A stretch of DNA of 64,000 bases, from positions 4,402,001 to 4,466,000 of the forward strand of contig CM074695.1 of NCBI GenBank assembly GCA_037367355.1, in the 5' to 3' direction. Made by a program: the position numbers and the translations under genes. The stretch comes from Neoscytalidium dimidiatum (lineage: Eukaryota; Ascomycota; Dothideomycetes; Botryosphaeriales; Botryosphaeriaceae). Every line of letters begins with the position of its first letter. The stretch's first letter is position 1. Below the pieces are notes generated by a model. That model was not told the origin of the DNA and did no database searches. It saw nothing but the letters and a program-made list of their open reading frames with translations. Shown one piece after another: positions 9,470 through 20,447 of the stretch.

Positions 9470-12400
9470 ATCCTTGATGGTCGTAAATAGGAGGACCGCA
9501 CATGCCTTGCATCACGACAGAAAGTCCATGCCCAGCTCTGATCACGCTCCGTCCATCACCTCCTGAACACGAGGTAAGCCGCGTCTTCGCACGGGACGAA
9601 GGCGTCCAACGGGTATCCGGCAAAGGCCTTCGAGGAGCCACAGCAGTCGGCTGTCCATCGCAGCTATGATGATGTCAAGTGGGACGACAAGTACATAATA
9701 CGAGGAGGCAAAGCGGCTGTGAGAGAGTCATCCTACAACTTGGAGTAGAGCCTTGACTGGTGGGAGATGACGTGCGGGCAGAAATCAGGAAACGCACGGA
9801 CCGGGTTACATCAGGGGGCTTGCGTCAAACACACAGAATCCCCGGCCGTTCGGTGGCACAATTTTGGAAACAAGCTTTCAGAAGATCGATGTGGGACACA
9901 AACACTCGATGATCGACGCACGCCTTTTGCCTTCGTATCAACGATATCGGCAAACCCTCCAACCGTCGCTCTTTGCCCAAAGAGTGTACGAGAATGATGG
10001 TCTTTGCAGCTACGCCGTAAGGTTTCGTGGTATTCGCTACGAGTTCGCATCGCCGGATGTATCCAGAAGCTCGAAGTACAGCATCGAAAGAGGGGCCTCC
10101 ATGTGACCGTCTACAGCTTCCCGGCGCGGAAATTTCGGGAAGTCTTGACTCAGGAGAATTTGCCTGTAATGGAACTATGCAACGTGGGGTTGATCTGGCG
10201 TGCCAGCGCACTCGAAGCTTTGAGAAAGTTGTTCTGCAACAACACTTGAAGTGATCCCCACTTCGCTCGTATCGAGAGCGTGCTGACAAGTCGAACTTCA
10301 CAGATTTGTGTGGTGTATCGCTGGATGGAACTGACATTTCATCTTGCCCTGGAAGATGAATGTATTGCGCTCGCACGAAAGGCTCGAGGCATGGGGTTAG
10401 TTGGGCTGAATGATGCCTTCCTTCTCGGATTCCTCGGAGCCGCTGTCGATTCCTTAACTGCGCAGTGCCTGTGCTTTTCTTAGACGTAAGGAAACATAGC
10501 TTCCGATTTTCACATGGTATGAGACTGATGGCAGCGGTGAGTATCCATGTTGTCCTGATGTGGAGCTTTGCGCAAGGTGAGACGTTTATCGCAAGCTACG
10601 GACTTTGCCGGAGGGAAAAGGGGTAGTCATCAGATGGAAATGGAAAGATATAAAAACCCATAGTCTCTCAGGATTGCCATCGCAGCATGCTCTCCTGCTT
10701 TGAATGACAGGAACAATCACCGCTATGTCGTTTAATCGTAGTATGCTCGGCGACGCGCCTGGGTACTAGTGAAAGGCCGCTGACCCGGCCTTAACTGACC
10801 CTTCAGTGTAGGGTCGTTTCTTGTTCTGCACAAAAGTGACCTTGGCAAGTTATATATCAATCACCTGTATTCTTTAGGCTCAAAGACTTCGTCCTGTCAC
10901 CTCCACGGGCACAAGAGTAGATTTCTGCACTACCGCTATCCAGTCGGCGTGTTTGCCGTGAGGATGGAAGGCTGATTGTTCAAGCTATGGTCCTTGCGCC
11001 TTTGCTATATAGCCGACATGTGATTGACTCTGCAATTCGCAAGGCCTAGAGGTACGCGATGTTCTGCGTCCAGAAAGCGGCCTAGTCGGGATCAATTGGT
11101 CGCACTACGTTCCACGGCGATACCTACGTAAGGTTAGCACTTTTCTGGCTGAGGAATGCTGAGCCTCAGGCAGTCGAGGAAGACGGAGTCAGTCTCTGTA
11201 CAAATCACAATGAGCTTGACTGCATCGCCGTTGTAGATGCAGTTGGTGAAGTCAAGACTCCGGCAGATGTATGCCCAACATGTCAGCGTGCACAAAGGTC
11301 GAGATTAACATGATGGAACAAGCCTGACGGAAATAAGTAGTAGCCAACTAAATGATGTTTTCTCCGTTGTGACTTCGAACTCCTGTGTTTGCGTTGGTAG
11401 GTAGAGAAAGCCAGGCCTGGCCTCAGGCTAAGTGCAAACCACGGATACTTAGGAAGGAATGAGGGTGTTCAAACTGACTAACAGCACAGTTAAAAGTGCT
11501 GGTCCTTGCTTCAACCTCCTTTCGCTTCCGATCCGTCCGGGCCTGCAGAGAGTCTTTCAGTGGCTGTTCATTGGTTGCGGAATGCTCTTCACGCAGACGT
11601 TGAATGCGGAGGGTAGCTGCGAGAGGAGAGTATGCCTCAGGCCACAAGTGCGACTGGTCGAGTGGATCCAGCAATGAGGTCCAGGGGACGGAGGGTGGAA
11701 GGGGGCGTCCTCGGGCCAAGGAGATTCATCGAGATAACCGACGCCGTAGCTGTGGCTGTGACAGCGGATGTTCGCGGACGGGAGGCCACCAAACGGTCGC
11801 TTGGTGGTGTTGCTCCATCGGTTTCGCAGTGAACATCAGAGGACAAGAGGAAACAAAGCAAAAGGGCGCCAACGGCTTGTGGTCAAGTATTGTAGGTGCC
11901 ACACCTTTCCTGCGGGATGCCGAAACTGCAGGAGCCGAAGCGAGATCGGGTGGCGCCTGGCCTGATCCGGGCTGGCCAGGTAGCGCAGCGCAGGGCAGCG
12001 CAGCGCAGCGCAGCGCAGGCACGTTAGCCACACCGAGTGACCGACATGCTGCCGCCCGCCGCGCGTTAGCTGCAAGCCTCACATCTCGCGACTCGCGTCG
12101 TCAGATGCCCTCCCTCACTCTCTGCCTTTCCCCGCCATCTTATCGCCAACTGCTTCACGCACCCCGCTGGGCATGTCCGAGATGACCTTCCGGAAGCGAG
12201 CGGACGCACAACGCCCTCCGATCCGGGTCCCGCAGTCCCTATTCGATAGCGCTGACCCCTGCAGCCCGCACTGCGGATAGGGCCCTGCAGAAATTCCAGA
12301 ATATCCCCGCCCTCCCGGTTTCGCGCCCCGTTGCCTCTGCCGGCGAGGAATGACGCTCTTGGCTCGAAACGAAACGTGGTTTTTCCGGGTCCTGCGCCAA

Positions 12401-12717
12401 TGACCGGCGGTAAGATGGCCTCCGGACGGGCCAGTGATGAGGATGGCCAGCCCTTGCGACACCAGAACCCTGCCCGAAGCGCTGAGTTTAGCAGCGATCC
12501 GCTCCAGGCGATCAACCCGCGAAACACTCAACCTGCACTGATCAGGCCCGCTGCCTGCCAGTGCCAGCGTTTCCCCCGTCCACCCTGGCGCGTTTCACGC
12601 CTGCTGACCTTCGACCTCTCGCCCCCTCCATTCCTCGCTACAACGCAACCGCCGCTCTCCTCGCCTGCCTTGCTTCGCTTCTAGTCGCGCTGGCAGCGGC
12701 AAAGCCCCGGTTCGACC
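9470..12717. other. Gene-poor intergenic region with a GCGCA tandem repeat
   Basis: No reading frame here resembles a known family; those over 150 residues are Ser/Arg/Ala-rich with no domain. A 5-bp tandem repeat (GCGCA units) lies at 11982-12018. The segment ~12500-12717 is pyrimidine-rich and likely the leader and promoter of the GT90 gene. Confidence 0.5.
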
Positions 12718-14275
12718 ATGTTGTCCACCTTCCATCGCATGCTGCTGGCCGCCGCCATCTGCGTCTTCTTCACCATCTTCCTGCTGCGTTTCTCCCTCAA
12801 GGTTGAAGATGCCGTTCCCGTGCTCCCACAAACCCCCGAGGACTTGTTTCCCATCGACATTTACAACAACCAGTCCGTTGCCGTTCCGCTAGCTTCCGTG
12901 TTTGAGGACCCTCCAACCCCCGAAGGCTGGCGCTTCCACCCAGCCCGCGACGCCCGCAACTACGGCCTCAGCGAGGAGCAGTGCGACTGGACTTTTCCCA
13001 ATCTTTGGATAGAAATCGAGAAGGCTGCTAGGGTTCGCAGGAACAAGGGCAACGTTACAAAGGAAGATCTGGATATAACCTGGCGTCAGGAAGGCATCAC
13101 GCGATGCATGATCTACGACCACCAGGTACTTTCTGCTGCATTCCGTCTGAGCTCCCAGTCAGGCTGACACCACTCAAGCTCTACATCCTCGAGACGCGAG
13201 GCACCACTCACCGCCGTGACTACCGCGAACGTACTCTTGCCGTCCTTCACAACATGAACCGTGCCATCACTGCCTACAACGGTCCACTCCCGAATATCGA
13301 GTTCACCTTCAGCGTAGACGACTGGGTATATGACGAGGAGAACCTCAACACCGACCACATCGTCTGGGGGTTCACCCGCCAACAAAGCTGGGAGAATGTC
13401 TGGTTGATGCCTGACTTTGGATATTGGGCATGGCCTACGGATCCCGTCGGTGCATATCAGGATGTGCGGAATCAGATGGGCATGCGCGAGAAGGCGCAAA
13501 GTTTCAGCGAAAAGAAGCCCAAAGTTGTCTGGAGAGGAGCACCTTTGACCGAGCAGCGTCAGGCGCTGATCAAGCAATGGCACGGCAAGCCGTGGAGTGA
13601 TATCGAGCCTTTCGACTGGAGCGACCCGGAGATCGAGAAGAAGTTTCTGATCATGCCCGATCACTGCCAGTGGCAGTATGTGCTGCACACCGAAGGTTGG
13701 TCTATCAATTTGGCATATATTATGCTCGACAGTATACTAATAAACATGTTAGGACGCTCCTACTCCGGCCGCCTGAAGTACCTCCAAAACTGCCACAGCG
13801 TGCCCATTATTCCCGAACTCAGCTGGGCCGAGCCTCACCACCAGCTACTCATCCCGCAAGGACCGGCACAGAACTACGTCCCGGTGAAATATGACTTCTC
13901 CGACCTGGGCGAGAAGGTGCAGTACTACCTGGATCATCCGGCCGAGGCCGAGCGCATCGCCGACAACAGCGTCGCCATGTTCCGTGACAAGTACCTCACC
14001 CCCGCTGCTCAGGCCTGCTATTGGCGCAAAATGTTCCGCCTGTGGAGAGACGTCAGCTTCGAGCCCGAACTCTCCGTGGATTATGGCAAGCCGCGCGGCA
14101 TTCCGTTTGAGACTTATGTGTAGGTTTTTGACTTTTGTTTCTTTATATGTGCTTCTTGGCCCTGTTGGGAATCGGCCCACATTTTGTCAGATAAGCTTTC
14201 TTGCTAACCTTTGCGTATAGTCTGCTGGACATCTACGACTCAAACCCTTGGGTGGATCCTGAACCTCCGGTATAA
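12718..14275 (+). CDS. CAP10/GT90-type glycosyltransferase, type II membrane protein
   Basis: Four exons: 12718-13125, 13179-13695, 13753-14119 and 14221-14275; 1347 nt, 448 residues, all junctions in frame. A single N-terminal membrane anchor (about residues 5-25, Leu/Ile/Phe-rich) is followed by a lumenal domain. That domain carries family-90 (CAP10, DUF821) signatures: 'FTFSVDDW', 'MPDFGYWAWP', 'KKPKVVWRGA', 'HCQWQYVLHTEG|RSYSGRLKYL' and 'ELSWAEPHHQLLIP'. In the family the RSYSGRLKYL region binds nucleotide sugar. Fungal members include capsule xylosyltransferase Cap10 of Cryptococcus; most ascomycete paralogues are uncharacterised. It would act in the Golgi, probably on glycans or O-linked chains. 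The first intron uses an AAG acceptor, because the nearer CAG would bring in a stop. Confidence in the family is high; the sugar donor is unknown. Confidence 0.9.
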
Positions 14276-15421
14276 AGCATTGGGATGATCCTCGTTTGCT
14301 CGACCCGTGTTTCTCTTCATTCTCGGTCTTGCCCTGGGGGCTTAGTAGAATCCTGACCCGGATAACGTCAGCCGATAAATTCATTTGGTCTCGCTTTAGG
14401 GACCCTTCAGTCTGCACGCCGAGATGTTTGGAAGTTAGACCCGTCTTCTGGAACCGGATCCCCTCCCCCGCAAAACATAACGACTGTGGCCGCTGAAACT
14501 CATCGCATGACGGAGTTGGCCTATTTTAAAGATAGCTAGAAATTGTGTGGGGGAGGTTGAGGCGCACGCGGCACGTTTTTACTCTTGATGGCTTGGACTT
14601 GCTGGTCGCTTTTTTACTCATCGATAGAAAGGTGGACGCATGTATGGAAGGGGGCGTTTTTACTTGGCGACGATGCATCTTCGAGCAGTTGTGGGTTTTT
14701 CATTGGGCGGATCTGCGATAATACCCCATAGTCATTGATCTCCGGTCCAAAGTTTGTACTCTTGAACAGCCACACACTAGGAAGCAGGCTGAGAGCGAAA
14801 AAGAAACGATCCATATCATTGGAATTCTTGAGTAATACTTTGGGTGATTTCGCGGGAAGACAAGTGGAGACCGAGAAAGTTTGGCGCAGGGCAAGATTCT
14901 TGATTGAACGGTGAAGAGCGGCACAGTAGTCGGTAAGCTATTGTGTCCAATTATTGGTCGGAGCTTCCAATTGGCTTAAATTATTACTTCTTTCGACTTC
15001 GGACTGACAGGAGCTGTCGGAACTGATAGTCTCAATTCGAGAGCCGAGAGGCGGAAATAAAAGTTAGAAAAGGACAATTGTCATGAAAGCAAAGAAAGAA
15101 GTGTGAGAGGACTAAGGAAAATAGCTAGCTAATAGACGGGTCCAACTCTTGTCTATCCGCGGTTCCTTATCCGGCACGCAATACGCCCCTAGGTGGCACG
15201 TCATTGTGTCCCATCCCATCTCTCTTAAATCCGCAGAATAGAGGCAGCCAAGGAACGTAACATATGAAAGATCATCCGCTTTACGCGAGACATTCTACTT
15301 CCATCTATTCCAACGATTTTAGGATTCTCACTCATCATCTGCACGAACCACGACCTCACCAACCCATCTTTACTCGCTCAAACGCGTCACTCACTTATCC
15401 ACCCAACTCACTTCAACCACT
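14276..15421. other. Intergenic region, no gene seen
   Basis: Lies between the end of the GT90 gene and the end of the Egt2-like gene, which converge. Only short frames without recognisable motifs. The base composition becomes more AT-rich around 14900-15250. Confidence 0.5.
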
Positions 15422-16916
15422 TCACACACTCACCTCTCCTTCCAGCCACTCCCCCCTCTCCACCCGCTCACTCACCTTCTTCAACACGCCCGCCGCCCAC
15501 TCGAAATCCGCGACCTCCAGATACACCATCGCGCTCAACCGCGCCAGCCACCCGCCGCCATACTCCACGATCGCCTGGAACCCGGCATACTCCTCCACCG
15601 TCACCCTCGCGATCCAATTCTTCACCAGCCCGGGCACCGCGCGCCTCTCCACGCCCCTGGCGACGGCCAGCCCCTCGCACCGCGCCCGGTCCACCGGCAG
15701 CCGCACGTTCGCGAAGAAGCAGCGCGTCAGCGTCCGCGCGGCGTTGTCGAGCACCTCGGTGCCGAGGAGGGCGGCGGCGCGGGCGCCGCCCGCGCGGGCG
15801 AGGGCCTCGCAGTAGGAGCGGATGGCGGCCTCGCCGCCGAGGGAGGCGCGGTACCGCAGGGCGGCGGCGACGCAGAGGAAGGGCGAGCAGTCGCCCGAGC
15901 CGGTGAAGGCGAAGTTCTCGGCGAAGGGCGGGTCGGCGGACGGCGGGAGCGGGTTGACGTAGGCGGGCGCGGAGGGGTCAGGGAGCGGGCGGAAGCCGTG
16001 GCTGGTGGGGAGGGTGGAGCGCATGAGGGGTTGGTTGCGGAGGGGGACGTAGAAGATGGCGCAGCCGCGGGGGGTGAGGAGCCATCTGGAGGTATGGTTA
16101 GGGTGGTTAGTGTCTGAGGGAAGAGAGGGTTGGATGTAGGGCAGAGAGGGGGGAAAAAAAGACGCACTTGTGGCAGTTGCTCACGAAGAAGTCCGGGTCC
16201 AGGGTCGCCAGGTCCAGTTCGACCTGGCCGACGCCGTGCGCGCCGTCGATCAGGCTCAGCACGCCCAGCTCCTTGCACGCGCGCGTCAGCGCCTCGTACG
16301 GCAGCCGCACGCCCGGCATGCTGACCACCGTCTCGTAGAGCGCGACCTTGACCCTGCGGCCGGCGGCGCGCTCGCGCTCGACCACCGCCCTGAAGCGGGC
16401 GACCAGGTCGTCGTCCTCGACCGGGAACTCGTACTCGACCACGGCCGCCCGCGCCGGCGCCGTAGACGGTCGCGAAGTACACGATCACGTCGCCCTCCTC
16501 GAACACCAGGTTGCGCAGGACCGTGTTCACGCCGGTCGTGGCGTTGGGGACGAACACCACGGTCTCGATGGGGAGGTTGAGGTAGGCCGCCATCAGCGCG
16601 CGGGATTTGCGCAGCTCGGCCGGGTACTCGTAGCGGATGTATTGGTCGGGGCGCGCCTCAGCGCGGGCTTGGAAGTGGCGGAGGGCATCTTGGACGGTCT
16701 TCGGGTAGGTACCGAATGAGCCTGTGGAGGTGGTGAGCTTGGCGAACTGCTACATCTGGGGAGAAGAGGTGTATAGTGGGGGGTGCGGGGCTTAATTGGT
16801 GGATCGCGGCTTGTCATTGATTTACCGTGGTTGATGTTGATGTAGTCGTCGTCGAAGAGGAAGTCCTTGCGGAGCTTGCGACCGAATGGCGAGGAAGTAG
16901 TGATGATTTCACCCAT
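15422..16916 (-). CDS. Egt2-like class V aminotransferase-fold PLP enzyme (ergothioneine-type C-S lyase), frame broken
   Basis: Exons 16916-16826, 16721-16168 and 16085-15422 sum to 1309 nt, one more than a multiple of three. The order of motifs matches fungal hercynylcysteine sulfoxide lyase Egt2: 'FLFDDDYININH|GSFGTYP', 'EARPDQYIRYEYP', 'ETVVFVPNATTGVNTVLRN', 'ETVVSMPGVRLPYEAL', 'IDGAHGVGQVELD', the PLP-lysine motif 'SNCHKW', then 'TLPTSHGF' and 'FAFTGSGDCSPF'. Egt2 uses PLP to cleave hercynylcysteine sulfoxide to ergothioneine. A related isopenicillin-N-epimerase-like role cannot be excluded. Around 16450-16470 the frame jumps from '...VYFATVYGA' to '...PARAAVVEYEFP'. Relatives have some 15-18 further residues there, so about 47-50 nt appear to be missing. 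No intron can explain it. Either a deletion inactivated the gene or the assembly lost a short GC-rich segment. Confidence 0.75.
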
Positions 16917-17630
16917 TGTGGGAGGTGTTGATGCTAAAACGGCGGGGTACAACAGCTGCGCGGTCCGAGACTGTTTTTTCTCCAACGAGGGGCAGCTTGG
17001 GAAGTGACGTCAAGCTCAGATCTCTTGCGGAGATCAATAAACGCAGGTGCAACGTCTCAGAAGCAGGTCAACTATCAAACTTGGAGATTTTATAGTGGAC
17101 GTTTGACTCCCTCTCTTCCCAAATGTTGATGCTGACTCAAATGTCAGACTTGGGGCCGAGATGCGGAGCTTGTCGAACGCCGCGTGGAGCATAGGGCGTG
17201 TGGCGCGACCCGATGGGGCTTACATCCTCGCCGATAACCCGCCTGCTGGTCTTATCCCGACGACAGCCGATCTGAGATAGGTATAATGCGATAGCATTAT
17301 GAGTAATAGCCCTGTACAATGTTGCTCCTGTGTTTCGCTTTTGATGATTTTTTATATTTTTAGAGATCCTCTAGCTGCGTCGCTACACCGTCTCTTCATT
17401 ATAGTCATATCCCAATCCTTCCAAATCCCCCCCACAAACCATCGCAGCAGCCCGTCTGCTCGACGTCCGAAAATTAACTAAGTGCAAAAGTGGCCGGTCT
17501 CTGAGAAAGGAAAGTGATAAGTAGACACCACCAGGGTATTCTTCTTTTTGAAGGGAAAACAAGGACGAGAACGCTCAGAACTCCGTGAAATGAACCTCTC
17601 AGAACACATGACTCAAACTCATCGAAACAC
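16917..17630. other. Intergenic region, no gene seen
   Basis: This is the upstream region of the Egt2-like gene and the downstream region of the next minus-strand gene. Only short frames; moderately AT-rich near 17290-17420. No domain recognised. Confidence 0.5.
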
Positions 17631-18774
17631 TCAGATCCTGTTCTGATACATTGCCTGGTTCGCCTTCACTCTCCGCCTGTACTGGTCCCTGAAGCGTATC
17701 CGCCCAACTGTGCCGTATCCGACAACAACGGCAAATGCAACCGTCCAGACCATGGTGATGATCAGACCGACAGGGAAAAGCAAGTTGATGGGCAGTGTCA
17801 AGCCGGGGACTTCCAGGGGGGCCAGGCGATAGCCCGGAATGAGGAAGGACACGGCGTTAGCGACGTTGGAGATCGACGAATCCGGTGCAGTTGTCGTGTT
17901 GGTAGATCGCTGAGAGAAGACGCCGTTCAGGAAAGAAGCTTGAGTGGCCGAGATGGTGGTGCTGAGAGGCGAGTTGTCTTGCGGGGAGCGGGCCGTGAGC
18001 TTGACAGTGGGCACAAGCAAATCTTGCATCTCCGGACTACCCCGCCCTGTTAGTCTCGTTCTCTGCCAGAACATGCCGAATTCCAACTTACGCTGACCGA
18101 GTTCCGTCCAAGCTGTTCTGGTTGACTTGCCCGACATACATAAGCACCTTGATCTCACGCGGGCCACCATCCTGGCGACGAGCGATTGCCTTCTCTTCCG
18201 TGACATCGATTTCCCGAACCTTGATTGGTGGCCATGCTACCGTCGAGTCCAGATCGCGCTTCGCAGGGGGGGGAGATGAGCTGTTCGAAGCTTGAACGGT
18301 GGCGCTTTGATAGGAGAGAGTCATGCTGATGTCCGCGGCCGAAACGCCTGTCCAGGGATCGAATGGTGGAGTCATGTTGTACATGCGGAGCTCGGCTTGG
18401 AAGACACCAGTCTGGTTGTTGAAGAATGGAATGTTGTAGCAGACCGCAAGACCGCTCGGGTCATCGGGCTGCATGGCCAGGTTGACCATGGCAGCGTCGC
18501 AGGCTGCTTTCGTCTGGGTGTTCCATTGGGTGATGTCAATGGTTCCGTTGGGAGCGGGTGTGGTGGATATGCTGTTGGGATCTGCTGTTGCTCCGCTTTG
18601 GCGAGTTTCCAGGGCGTTGAAGAACTCGTGCGCCTGCCTCATCATCGTATCCTCGTAGCTTGGAGAGCGGCGGTGAAGGGCATGCAGGAGATGGCCCGGA
18701 AAGGACTTTGCGTGTGCATCAGCGGCTTGTCCAATTACTAGAACGCTGGCGATGAAGCGCGAGGAAGGACGCAT
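17631..18774 (-). CDS. Secreted/type I membrane protein of unknown function
   Basis: Two exons, 18774-18092 and 18036-17631, give 1089 nt and 362 residues; the 55-nt intron joins in frame. The first ~20 residues (MRPSSRFIASVLVIGQAADA) look like a signal peptide. A long extracellular part follows, with several N-glycosylation sequons (NGT, NQT, NMT, NSS, NTT) and few cysteines. Near the C-terminus one hydrophobic helix ('LLFPVGLIITMVWTVAFAVVVGYG') precedes a short basic tail (RFRDQYRRRVK). The expected topology is a single-pass cell-surface or secretory-pathway membrane protein. I do not recognise a named family. The phrase 'FDPWTGVSAADISMTLSYQSA' suggests a beta-rich lumenal domain. The gene structure, signal peptide and helix make it a credible gene, but no function is proposed. 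Confidence 0.75.
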
Positions 18775-20447
18775 GTCGTACTGTCCAGCAGTGTGGCTGG
18801 ACTAAATTAGGCGGGGCGGTGGAAGAATGAGCGTGGTTTTGGTGTATTACTACGGAAAGAAACGAAGGGCTGTCCAGCAGCTTACCCGGGAGACGGCAGT
18901 AGAGGAGGATTAGAGGTGAGGAGAAGGTTAGGATGGAGGGATGGAGCCAAGAAATGACCGCATGAAAGCATGACAATAACAGGACCTAGATAGACTGGTG
19001 GCTCGGCTTGGTCAAACTGTCATGAGAGAGATCCAAGACACAGGAGCATGATGGCGTGACAAGCGCCCGTCAAGATGGCACGAGCAAAGAGTGATGGAGG
19101 AAGAGGTTGACACCGGACTGCGACGCGGAGCGGGCGAGAAGTTGATGCGAGGGGGCGATGCGGTGATCGAGCTAAGCTTCGGCCAGTGCCGGGCAGCCGC
19201 CTCTTGAGCGGCGCGCGGGGCCTTGCCAGACCAATTTTGGACGCAAGCCAGTGGAGGGTGAAGGCGAAGGCGGCAACGAAGCGCTGGCTGCGACAGCTTG
19301 GGCCCTTAGCGGCGTCGCGGCGGAGGCGAGCAGCCAATGGGGGCGGCGCAGCGGAGCCAAGAACGGGGAACGTCTGAAGCGCCAACGAGCTTCAGCACTG
19401 TCGCATCCTTGCCTCGACCGCAATGCAGGCCGCTGTGTGGCTGCGTCTCTCATGCCAGCGGCTGCGGCTCAGCGACGGCCTCGTGGCGCCGCCGGCCAGC
19501 GAGCCCTGGTGGAGCCGGGATGCGAGCGAGCCGCAGCCTGCCTGACCCGCCCATCGGCAGCCCGCGCGCTGCAGACCGCCCGCGATAGAGTGCATCGTGC
19601 CTGGGCGCGCGTGGGGTGGGGTGCCCGGCCAGGACAAGGCAATAAATATTAAGGTGCTGGACCGGGCCCGCGGCCCCTGCCCACAGCAACTGCACACTGC
19701 ACACTGCACGCTGCAAGACGGCTGCACGATGGCTGCTTGCGAGAGCCCAGAGCTCCCGACCCTCGCAGCGGCTGCCCCGTTGCGCTCGCCGCCCGCCGCC
19801 CGCACACCCTCCCGCCGGCGCCCACGCTGCACAATGCTGCGGCTCCTCCACACGCAGCGCGGCGCGACTCGTCGGGTCTATGTGGCCGGGACGCACAGAA
19901 TCAGCTGAGCGCGGCGATGCGCATTTTTGCGAGCGCTCGGCTGCTGTCGTCGCGCGCGCGGCGAGTTCGCGTGAGACACGTAACAGTGCATATCGGGAAT
20001 CAGCCTAACCTCCGGGGGTCCCAAGTCGTGCCCACCGCGTACTCGCCCAACCTACTCTGCCCAACTCCACCGCCCAAGCACCGTTGTGGCGCCCGCTGCA
20101 GATATCCTGCTGCCAGCGCATCGCCCCGGAAGATGTCGAAATCGCCGTCCTGGTCCCGGCCCGGCCTGCCCAGGCTGCCCAACGCCCAGTACAACTACAC
20201 CCACCAGCGCCCGAGCCCTCACGCGCGCCTTTCCCTTCTCTCTCCTCTCCTCTCCTCTCCTCCGCTCTCTCCGCTGCGCTGCGCTGCGCTCGTCATGTTC
20301 ACTGTTGCACCCGCGCTGTGAATTGGCGCCGTGCGTGATTTGCAAGCTCGCGTCGTTCCGTGACGTCTGACCCTGCTCTTCCCGGCCGTGTCTCCGCCCG
20401 GACCCTCCTCCCCCAATTCGTCCAATCGCGCTCCGCCACCCGCAACG
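18775..20447. other. GC-rich intergenic region, probable promoter of the pseudokinase gene
   Basis: Overlapping Arg/Ala/Pro-rich frames on both strands reflect high GC rather than genes. It contains CT-rich tracts (20232-20262) and a TGCGC tandem repeat (20271-20290), the same 5-mer family as at 11982-12018. No conserved protein seen. Confidence 0.5.

Noticed and set aside
20388..20447. Upstream extension of the pseudokinase
   Set aside because: The frame is open but begins with GTG, not ATG; the first ATG is at 20448.
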